A stretch of DNA of 64,000 bases, taken from Undaria pinnatifida. Taxonomy: Eukaryota > Sar > Phaeophyceae > Laminariales > Alariaceae. Where the stretch lies: contig JABAKD010000001.1 of the NCBI GenBank assembly GCA_012845835.1, forward strand, positions 13,383,184 to 13,447,183. Reading direction: 5' to 3'. A model generated the notes under the pieces. That model had not been told where the DNA came from. It was given only the letters and a program-made list of their open reading frames with translations, and ran no database searches. Below, piece after piece: positions 1-8,640 of this stretch. How positions within the stretch are numbered: the first letter of the stretch is position 1; every line of letters starts with the position of its first letter. The position numbers were made by a program, and so were the translations under genes.

Positions 1-19
1 TACGGCGTACGGGGTAAGG

Positions 20-45
20 CACGTTAGGGTTAGCGTTAGGCAATT
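20..45 (+). repeat. Telomere-like tract in GST-1 intron 1
   Basis: The tract contains GTTAGGGTTAGCGTTAGG. The same string, with the GC variant, occurs in intron 1 of GST-2 at 51133-51151. It is probably part of shared ancestral intron sequence rather than a telomere. Confidence 0.6.
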
Positions 46-160
46 GGAACTACTACTAAAACTGCTACTGCTAGTATTACTACTACTCATACTGCTACTA
101 CTACTTCTACCACTTCTGTTAATACTACAACTACAACAACTACTACTACTACTACTCAAA
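44..160 (+). repeat. Imperfect CTA/CTG trinucleotide microsatellite
   Basis: Runs of ACT/CTA/CTG triplets make an artificial leucine-rich reading frame. It lies in the presumed intron 1 of GST-1. Confidence 0.85.
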
Positions 161-206
161 CGGCCCACCGTGGAGAGAGGCGTCTACCACTGCATAACAA
201 GCTTAC

Positions 207-348
207 TCGACTTCATCGCTGGGAAATCCGCGTAGGAGATCCTGTTGTCCTCCCAAGGCTGGCCTGTCATCGCCAAGGCCATTCGCACAGGCTCTGCCCG
301 TCCCGCGATCGGGAAGTACGTCAGCTTCAAAGTTGGGGCAGAAGGCAT
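207..348 (-). CDS. Glutathione S-transferase exon 1 (GST-1, gene leaves window at left)
   Basis: This 142-nt exon reads from an ATG at 348 to a GTAAGC donor right after 207 and encodes 47 residues plus one base. It matches exon 1 of the complete GST at 51894-52035 in length, phase and almost residue for residue. It carries the GST N-terminal thioredoxin-fold start (LTYFPIAGRAEPVRMAL), whose first strand and Tyr region bind glutathione. No stop or frameshift is seen, so it may be the first exon of a working gene whose other exons lie left of base 1. The intron side holds a TTAGGG-like tract and a trinucleotide repeat. The remaining uncertainty is whether the rest of the gene exists. Confidence 0.85.
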
Positions 349-540
349 GCTGATGGTAGCGTAGGAAGACAGGGGTTAATGCTCGTAGAGTTGAGGTAGT
401 AGGACCAGAGCAGGGTGTACGTGTGCATAGCTGGGCGGTACGGGTGGTGCATTGTACACACCCGTGTCACGCATTTCCGAAAGGTCATCGAAGGCTAATT
501 CCAAGTTGATGGTATCCCGTATCCAACAAAAGACGCGTAC

Positions 541-1497
541 GTACCGTATGCTACACAAGATAACACACTCACGAAAGACAACACCCCCCCCCCACAGAAA
601 AACACAATAACACACCCCGGTGGTGCATGTTTTGGCTCTCCAACCGGGAGGTCAATTATCACCGGGGCTACATTAGGCAACACACCCCCGAGGATGCACC
701 GCCTGTATTTACGGGGGCTCTTCTACTATCACCCCGGTGATGAAGCATTTGTTCTATACTTCCGTTCTCAACGCACTGCTGTTCTGCTGTGAGAGGGATA
801 CCACCCGATATGGAGACCAACAACATGAACCCGGAGGGAGAGAATGCCGTTGCCCCTTCTTGCGCTCCTTCGACAACTCCTTCGGCAGCCGGTGCGAAAG
901 CTGCTGTCTCAGCTGCTGAGCCAGCTGCTGAGCCAGCAGCACCGCAGGGTTGACCGACAACCTCGTTTTTTCATCGCGAGGGAGCTTCTACCGGTACGCG
1001 TGTTGCTGCTGCTGCTTCCATTGCTGTTGCAGCTGGCACAGCAAGCAGGTAGGCAACCGCACTGCCTCAGCAGCCTGTTGCTGTGGCGCTCACGGTGGCA
1101 CGCACAAGCGCCCTGTAAGGCTCAAGACGCAGCATCAACCAAGAACAGGTGGACGCTGCAGGGACGCGACCCAGCAATCCCGTCGATGGCTGCGAACGAT
1201 TGACAAACCCCTTCAAGTGTGCGGGAGTGATATCCCACCCCCTGGTTTACCACCCCTGGGCGACCTGCAGCGTTATCACGCCCCCTGGTTTTTCAACCCC
1301 CTTTAGGGGACCGGGCGGCCCGCGGCGTTATCAAACCCCCTAATTTGTCACCCCCTTCATGGGCGGGGCGGCCTGCCTGCTATCACCCGGCCTAAGTAAG
1401 ATTACACACACCCCACAGGATATCACCCCCGGTGTTACCTTTTCCAAAAGCAAAAATGTTATCCCCGGGGTGTGTTATCGTGTGTAGCATACGGTAC
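541..1497. mobile_element. Non-autonomous DNA element with about 30-bp terminal inverted repeats
   Basis: The left end (GTACCGTATGCTACAC at 541) is repeated inverted at the right end, finishing at 1497. The match continues for about 30 bp with one or two mismatches. The interior has no transposase-like frame. It contains a Gln/Ser/Leu low-complexity patch around 850-1080 and many short TATCACNCC strings. No target duplication could be settled because the flanks (gcgtac and gcagtt) do not match clearly. The superfamily is unknown. Confidence 0.6.
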
Positions 1498-2035
1498 GCA
1501 GTTTTGAAGGGATCCATCTGAAAATTAAGGACTCACAAAAAGTGCGCCGCGTTCTGCCCAAAACGACCCGCAAGAGTGCATGCCCCCCTATCTACAATTA
1601 TTTAGTTTCCGATGGAGCTTTGAGTCGACACGAGTCAATTTAGCTACTATTATTATTAGTACAAGGGCTCCGCATGGGTGCCAGCATATGCCGGCAGCCA
1701 TGCTTCGGATAGGGCATGGGTGCGCTTCGAATTTTTCGATTCAATATTTGGTAGAGTAAAAAAAGTCACCACAAACAATCATAGTCTGCGCGTACAGTAT
1801 GTAAGGTAATGCCAAGAGTTCGATATGGACTAACAATCATAACAATGTCCTACTATAAATAATGCTACCGTCTTTTGATTGCATCCAATTCCGAGCTCTA
1901 TTCATCATATTTCGATCGGATAAATCCGAGCACACGCCGATTGACCCTTTAGTCTCGCGACGAAACGTGTCGAGTGCGTTTCTTATTGTATTTTTACTCA
2001 ATCAAGCATCCGGGGCCAGTAAGGTGACTGACCAT
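1498..2035. other. No gene recognised
   Basis: AT-rich sequence between the inverted-repeat element and the old copia element. No frame or repeat could be supported. Confidence 0.6.
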
Positions 2036-2040
2036 GTCCG

Positions 2041-2255
2041 TGTTAAAAATGAGGTGGTGCCTGACCGATGACGGTGCTTAAAGGCTAACAACACAGAGTC
2101 GTGTTGAGACGAGCTCGAGCCTGACTGATGATGGTTTAGACGATGGTGGATCACTTCAAAATGGGCTCTCGTTGGGCCAACAAAACTTATGTTACTATGA
2201 AATATGTCCAAGTTCAGATGCAGATGTGAAGAGTAAACTCGATGTTGTTGTTGTT

Positions 2256-2347
<92 letters not shown>

Positions 2348-3032
2348 GTTGTTATTGTTGTTGTTATTCTCACATTAACTCGCATAATCAAGTCCGTGGT
2401 CACAGGACAGGCTCCAGTCACTCTGGAGCTGAGGAATACCCTAGGGAAAAACACAAACAACCCAAGGTGGTGTACGCATATATCACAGCTGACGCAATTC
2501 ATGCCTCCACCAGAAACATATAAAAGTGAAATCGGGAGTCAGTCTACGATGTGCCAGGTATATACCTGGTCCATACGTCTCATTACTTGCGCCTGGAAAC
2601 ACCGACTATACCGCTTGCCACCCAAGAAAGACTACCACGAATATATTACACGTAGTATCTGTCACTACGCATACGCACGACAGACGCAAGTCAATGTGCA
2701 AGCACTCGTGTCTCTTCTTTTTTTCTCTAACCAATTCTCTCATATGGTGGTATCCACTACACCTAGGTCAATCTTACGCACGTGATGTAGTAAACACTTT
2801 GATCTTACGCACATGACCTAGTCAACGCTTTGATCTTACGCGCACATGACCCGTCAACGCGTTATTACTTGGCGGAACGTAGTACCGTGTATGTGTCCTC
2901 TTCCATACTAAGGAAAAGAACTTCTATCACATGGTTCGACAGCTTACCCAGTAATCTGCATACACTAACTTGACTATGCAATGAACATCTACCTTTAATC
3001 GATGGATTCCTTGTGAGTCCTACTATTTAACA
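2041..3032 (-). repeat. 3' LTR of the old copia element, with internal insertion
   Basis: It is homologous to 15892-16398 but enlarged to 992 bp by a 446-bp insertion at 2245-2690. A purine-rich stretch (AAGGAGAAG on the minus strand) directly precedes it, as expected for plus-strand priming. Confidence 0.9.
2245..2690 (-). mobile_element. Retroposon with a long (TTG/CAA)n tail inside the LTR
   Basis: The other LTR shows the empty site, with TCGATG running straight into TGCAAGC. Here the insert is flanked by TCGATG (2239-2244) and TCAATG (2691-2696), a near-perfect 6-bp duplication. One end is about 45 TTG triplets (2245-2370); on the minus strand this is a (CAA)n 3' tail. Body sequence next to the tail (AGTCCGTGGTCACA) recurs at 25980 and, inverted, at 30380. 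The structure suggests a SINE-like retroposon. The poly-Leu, poly-Cys and poly-Thr frames here are artefacts. Confidence 0.75.
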
Positions 3033-3262
3033 CTTCTCCTTAGATGAAATCACCATACCAAAAATGTTAGGCCATAATATATGCTGATTTGAACCGTAGG
3101 TTGCGAAAATACCGTGTCAGAGTGTGTCATCTTTCTCTGCTCAGCTTTACTCTACTTTCTTTGTCTAATGCGTTATTTGCAGAAACAGGATCGTGTCGGA
3201 GTGTATCCTCCTATTTCTGCTCAGCCTGCGTATGCTATGTATTATATCTTCCGAATGTCATT

Positions 3263-4198
3263 TCACCGCCCCCCCCCGTTGGTCGGTAGGTTCTCTCTAA
3301 CGAGGTTGTGCAAGTCAGCCCTCACAACACGCGTCGCTTTGGACGTTATAGAGCCAATGGTGTCTTCGGCCAGATGGGCAATCGCCTCCGTCGCTTCTGA
3401 CGAGGTCTTAATTATTTCTGCTCTGACATCATCTATTGCTGCTGATTGTACTAGCGTAAGTTCCACTAGACACGATTCATGATCTCTTTCGAGTCTAGTT
3501 TTTGCACGACCAAGGCTGCCTTCGCATTCGTCTTCCTGCTTCCACGCTCCCCGTTCACGGTCGACCCTCTGGCCTGCACGTTGCTATCGAGACGTTTTCT
3601 AGCTGAGACCATCTGATCTAAGCTTGGGGTTGAAGCTTTGCTCCATGCGCAGGTGAGAAACTCAAAGAAAAGCTGGGCTTCCTCCAAGTCGTCGTATTCC
3701 TCTCTTTCTATTGCATTCCATACAAACGTTCCATATGACTTATTGGATTAATCTTCGACGCCTTCCTTGATGGTCCAGTTGGCGAGCTCCGCCGCTGCCT
3801 GTTCTCTGTAGTTTTCTTCCAAGGAAGGAAACCTGTCGTACAAGCGTGTTCGCCGTTCTTGTCCCGTTGCTATGCTGTCGTCGGAAATATCCCCGGTGTG
3901 AACCTCCTCGCGTTCCTGGTTGTCGGACATCTGGTGTAGATGTTGATATAGTAATGTGTGATGATGACGTGTGGCTTCGTCCGAATGGCTCCTCCTGATC
4001 TCGATCCATCTTGCTGTCGAATTCCTGTATTTGTAAAAAATACGCACGTTGTCGTCTAACTTGGTCTCCGTGCAGGTTGATCTTGAATTGTTTCCTTGTC
4101 TCTTTGTCGTTCCTTGACGTGCACTCGTTGTCGTCTTTGTTGTGGAATCTCTTCCTTCGGGTCGATCTTGGGTTGCTCGTCTCCTCCTTAGTCCCCAT
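3263..4198 (-). pseudogene. C-terminal extension of the old copia pol beyond RNase H
   Basis: The RNase H frame ends in a typical LADVGTKFLTKNTYRHL-type motif at about 4270-4215. It then runs in frame into a long charged segment starting MGTKEETSNP at 4198. Coding character continues with one shift near 3955, a TAA near 3745 and a shift near 3466, down to about 3263. That is roughly 300 residues, rich in Glu, Lys and Arg, with no membrane segment or known motif that I recognise. Copia polyproteins normally stop just after RNase H. Sireviruses carry an extra 3' ORF here, but I see no resemblance that I can claim. The function is unknown. Confidence 0.55.
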
Positions 4199-4199
4199 T

Positions 4200-4987
4200 T
4201 CTGTGGTGTATGCCTCGATAAGGTTCAGTAGGTGCCGATACGTGTTCTTTGTAAGGAACTTAGTCCCTACGTCTGCCAGTTATTTCTGTGTTGCCACATG
4301 GTGGATATTGATCTTGCCGTCCTTGACCAGCTTCTTCAAGTAAAAGAAGCGCAGAGCGATGTGTTTCGTGCGAGAGCTGTAGGTGCTGTTTCCTGCTATA
4401 TTTACGGCTCCGGTGTTGTCGCCAAAGAGCGGTACACTTTCAAACAGCTTTCCAAATCCCAGCTCGGCCATCATGTTGGATAGATACGCCGCCTTCTTGC
4501 TTGCGTGTTCCGTTGAGATGAGTTCCGCCTACAGAGTCGACTGCGCCGTCACATTCTGGAGCGCAGTCGTGAAGCTCAGTGTTCCTACAGCAAGCATTAA
4601 CAAGTAGCCGGGGGTTGAGTTGCCATTGTCAGGGTTGTTTCCCAGCTCGCATCGCAATACCCCTGTCATTTCGAAACACCCTGTCCTGCACGTGATTGCC
4701 AGGCCCATATCTCACTTTAGGTAGCGGAGAAGGTGCTTTGCTGCCGTCATGTGTAGTTTGGATAGTTTGCTCATGGCTCGGGCCAGATAGTTGACGGCGT
4801 AGATTATATCGTAGCGCGTGCATTGGCTCAGGAATATCAGAGACCCCGTGATGGCATGGTAAAGGTGGATGCCCGTAGAGTCTAGCAGCATCGTGTCTGG
4901 TTGCTTGAGGGATAACTTCCGCGCCTGCCCCCGTCGTGTGAACGGGATTGCATTCTGCCATGCCAAATTGCGCTAGGACTGACTTGG
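4200..4987 (-). pseudogene. Copia reverse transcriptase C-end, connection and RNase H (3' half of split pol)
   Basis: Frames at 4966-4712 contain the copia connection block (SLIFLSQCTRYDIIYAVNYL, then LSKLHMTAAKHLLRYLK). Frames at 4474-4280 contain RNase H hallmarks: FGDNTGAVNIA, the RTKHIALRFFYLK helix and the IHHVATQK strand. A stop (TAA) follows VATQK before LADVGTKF, and other shifts occur between 4700 and 4480. The piece joins the reverse transcriptase half at 12586-13358 across the nested element. Confidence 0.88.
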
Positions 4988-4992
4988 CGTGA

Positions 4993-5495
4993 TGTTGGAC
5001 GTACTCACTCCATTGTCAGATTGCTAACAAGAATCCGTCGAAAAGATGGATCGGAGAATTTTGGGGGTTTCGTATATGTGTGGGATGGATCTCCACAACG
5101 GGATTTTGTGTTGTGGGTTTTTATGTGCACGAATAATATCACTCCATTTTCTACTTTTTTTTTGCCTCTCCCTTGTGTCTTCTGTGTCTCTTCTACGGCT
5201 ACCACGCCAAGGGCTACCACGCCCCATCTATATTGCAAGGGCTATCACGCCTTCACCACTGCACGGCTACCACGCCTGTGTATTTACATCCCGGCTATCA
5301 CGCCACAGCACCGAGTTCCATTTCCGGGTTATCACACCTGAGCTATCACGCTTCACCACACGCGTACCGGGTAAATCGGGTTATCACACCCGCCTTAGTT
5401 AGTAGTTTGTAGTTTATCGATCACCGGCTATTAGGCCACCTTTCTCCTCCACCTACACCACCACCGGGGCGCCACACGTACCAACCTACTCCACA
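4993..5495 (+). repeat. 5' LTR of the young copia element
   Basis: 503 bp, from TGTTGGACG to CTCCACA. The 3' part (5197-5390) has eight copies of a GGCTATCACGCC-like string. It is a near-identical twin of 12078-12580. Confidence 0.95.
5197..5390 (+). repeat. Array of eight GGCTATCACGCC-like strings in the LTR
   Basis: Copies begin near 5197, 5211, 5239, 5264, 5292, 5326, 5340 and 5378. Variants are CTACCACGCC, CTATCACGCC and TTATCACACC, at uneven spacing of 14-38 bp. The right LTR repeats the array. They lie downstream in the LTR, so they could act in RNA or as protein sites; no function is shown. Confidence 0.7.
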
Positions 5496-5740
5496 CGCTA
5501 GCGTCAACGATCTTCAACGAACGAGTGGGTTGTGCGTTGCTAAACGCCAATGAGGAGAACCGACACAAGACCTTCGTCGGGGGAAAGGTTGAGCACCCCT
5601 CCCGGCGGAGTAGGCAACGGGGGAGAGGGACGCGAGTCCTCCTCCGCCAATGCACAACACCATGAAGGAGACGGACGCGAGTCCTTCCCCGCCAATGAAC
5701 AACATCATGACACAACAGCTGCGGCAGCTCCATCAGACCC

Positions 5741-5999
5741 AGGCTACGGTAGGGGGGTCCCCTTTTGGGCCTTTTATTTCAGTGGCTAGGGGTCACTCGC
5801 GCGAGTAACCCCTTTGTTCCCATGCAATCTTACGTTTTCTTTACGTTTTACGTTGACGAAATCAATCCGCAATGCAAAGGTGATCTGAGCTGCGGCAAAC
5901 CAAGTTCCTAAACCATCTTCATCCGTAGGGTACAGAGCTACTCGTGCGTGTAGCTCAAACACACCAGTGAAAATGGGGGTACCCCCCCTACCGTAGCCT
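5741..5999. mobile_element. Fold-back or MITE-like insertion in the young copia leader
   Basis: The ends are inverted copies: GGCTACGGTAGGGGGGT at the left and ACCCCCCCTACCGTAGCC at the right. Each arm also has its own small palindrome (ACTCGCGCGAGT near 5798; CTACACGCACGAGTAGC near 5937-5954). It separates an upstream frame (5550-5789) from the gag ORF, so it may have displaced the original gag start. The ACGGTAGGGG core also occurs in the element at 41946-42192. Confidence 0.55.
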
Positions 6000-6023
6000 T
6001 GGTCATCAGCAACTTCATCGAAC

Positions 6024-8640
6024 ATGATCGCGGACCTAACCAACGCCCTTCGCCAAGTACTGCAGATGACCAACGAGAGAGGGCCAACCGCCCCAACAGC
6101 AGGCACGTACGAGTCTAGACCCATAGAAATCCGTCAAAAAAATGAAATGCTTGCTTGGTCTGGAAAGTTTGAGAGCGGGCAAAGTGTTGGATCAGCTTTC
6201 CGTGTTTTCCGAGGTTCTGTTCTTTCCTGGGTCTCGGCTGAAGGGTTGATGGACGTATTGAGGGGAGAATCGATACCAGTGGGGGTTCCGGATGTAGACC
6301 TGTCACGACTCAGGAGTTACTTTGGGATGGAGAGAGTAGATAAGTCGCTCAAGCTATGGTCACAACTTATTGCAAAAATCACAGCCCAACCAGTCCAAGA
6401 AATGATTTTTGCTGCCGGGTCACCCCAAGAAGCGTGGAGGGTGTTTGAGTCTCACTACGCTGTCAAGAGTGAACATGAGAGGGAGATAGTAGAGGATGAA
6501 TGGAACGAACTGAGGCAGAAGGAGGGAGAGAGCATCATGTCATTTTACGGTAGGGCAAAGGCCATTAGGATGAAGCTGGAATCATACGGAGATAAGCGAC
6601 CAGACGCATCTATGTGCAAACATATTGCCCGTAGAATGCTACCATCTTTTAAGCTCTGTAGTGACCACGTGCTTCTCCTTCCCGATCTTTCGAGTCGTAC
6701 CATGGAAGATTTGCTCAGGAGAGCTGCTCACGAGCTGGAGCGCAATGGGAGATCAGGAGAAGAGAGAGAGGAGACAAGGCATGCCCTCACCGCAGCCGGC
6801 GTAGGTCGGGGCGACCGGGGTGGGAGGAATGCTGGTGATCGGGGGTATGGGGAGCGCGAACGAACGTACACCTACTGCGCGCTCCACGGCGAGGGGCAAG
6901 GCCACAACACCCCCGAATGCATCGTCATGCGTCGAGAATTCGACAGATACTACGGTGATTTCCACGAATACCTGCAGTCGCGGGGACTCGGGCCGTACGC
7001 CGGACGCGGAGGAGGGCGCGGGGCGGAAGGTAAATATCGACAGCAACCGTACTCAAACGACTCGGGTGCGCGTTGGAGTCGGGGCCACCCGCCGGAGCAG
7101 CAGAGAACGCCGCCGCCAGGACACGGACCCGGGCCTGGGGGGTATGCGAACACCTACCATCAACCGTACCCCAACGACTCAGGTGCGCGTTGGAGTCGGG
7201 GCCACCCGCCGGAGCAGCAGAGAACGCCGCCGCCAGGACACGGACCCGGGCCTGGCGGCAATGCTAACACCTTCCACGGACCCGGGCCTGGCGGATATGC
7301 TAACACCTTCCGCGGAGGACGTGGTCACGACCGCCATCATCATTTCGGCGGGCGCGGCCGAGGCAGGGGCGAGGGCTTCGGACAGGTGCCACCATCTAAT
7401 TACACGTCTAATTCGCCGCCGAATTTTGCGCCTAATTTACCGCCTGGAAAATCCCCCAACGCACCGAGGTACGCATTTGCGGCTGATTATCCCTACGAAA
7501 ACGAATACATGGAATACTCGGGGTGGGGGGAACCAGCGGGGCACTGGTCATCACCACCACCGACAGCGGAGTTGGGGACTCCCGAGCAGCAGCAACAGCA
7601 CCAACAACACCAAGAACAGCAAGAGGGCACGCCTCCTGCCACGTCTACCTCTGCTACTGCAACTCTCTCTTCTCCGGCTCCCGGCGCAGCTCAAGCCAGC
7701 GGAGCTCCTCTGCAGCTTTTCATCGCACGTAGTGTGCAAATAGACAAGTCTGAGTCTGGTGATTCTGTTGCTGTAGATCGTGATGGTGTGGTGCGTGGTA
7801 GCGTTGTAGGACGTGTTGAGCCAGCGTTGATTACACGTGTTGCTAGCGCCCTTCGGTGTACCCCGGGGCAACCTAGGCCGTATGGTAGCGAGGAATGGGA
7901 TGCGGACTCGGGAGCTAGTGCGATGATGTCCAACAATAAAGAGGGCATGTACAACATTCGCTACCCTACAGACCAATACATACAGATTGGAGATTCAGGG
8001 TTGATTAGAGTCGAGGCAATCGGGGACGTCAATTTAGTGTTTCACCAACTGGACGAACACGGAAACCCGGAGGACATTGTGGCGTGTGTGCAAGATGTGA
8101 TATATACTCCGTGGCTTGGCTTTAACCTTTTCTCGATTTGGAAGGTGGCTCATAAAAACTCCTGTTCTGTAAACCCCACTGGTACACAAGCGGGAAGGCT
8201 CCGCTTCATTCGGGGATCGGCGAACGACTCCCTCTACGCCACCCGACTACCCCCTTCTCCGTTGCCAGTGGATGTAGCGAATCAGAGTGCCCCCGAGTCT
8301 TCCGCTTGCAACCCACAGATGCCAGTTGGCGCAGTTGGTTCAGTTGGTGCTTCGCGTGAGAGTGCATTCGTGTCTGCTGCCTGCATATCCCCCACGGTTC
8401 CTCTTAGTGAAAACAACCTCGTACAACCTTCGAGCGTTGTGATGGCTTCTCCCATGGAGTTGGAGCTTGAGCTTGAAACTGCTTTATCCCACCCCACTCC
8501 GTGTGATTCAAGTACGGCATGGATTTATCGACCCCAGAGCATTTCTGACGAGAAGACCGAGGCGTATGCCGTAGAATGGGACATTTTCGACCGTATGATG
8601 CAGGATAGAGAAAGTGAAGAGTGTGCACTTGCGATCCACC
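6024..8640 (+). CDS. Copia gag and protease ORF of the young element
   Basis: One open frame runs from ATG 6024 to a stop at 9063, but homology to retrotransposon proteins ends near 8640. Residues about 100-200 form the gag capsid-like domain (KLWSQL, FESHYAV, FYGRAKAIRMKL). A Cys-His cluster near residue 283 (CALHGEGQGHNTPEC) is a variant zinc knuckle. A Gly/Arg/Pro-rich region with a duplicated 39-residue unit follows at 340-420, then an RGG-like stretch that could bind RNA. The aspartic protease site is DADSGASAMM near residue 625. Beyond about 8605 the frame no longer matches integrase, which resumes in another frame. Confidence 0.85.
7044..7277 (+). repeat. 117-bp duplication in gag
   Basis: A 39-codon unit beginning QPYSNDSGARWSRG starts at 7044 and again at 7161. 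A third, partial piece (GPGPGGYANTF) follows. The copies are almost identical at DNA level. Confidence 0.9.

Noticed and set aside
2172-2502. Long poly-Leu, poly-Cys and poly-Thr frames
   Set aside because: They are translations of the (TTG)n microsatellite in three frames and carry no gene signal.
5550-5789. Small ORF in the young copia leader as a separate gene
   Set aside because: More likely the original gag N-terminus cut by the fold-back insertion; too short and low-complexity to call.
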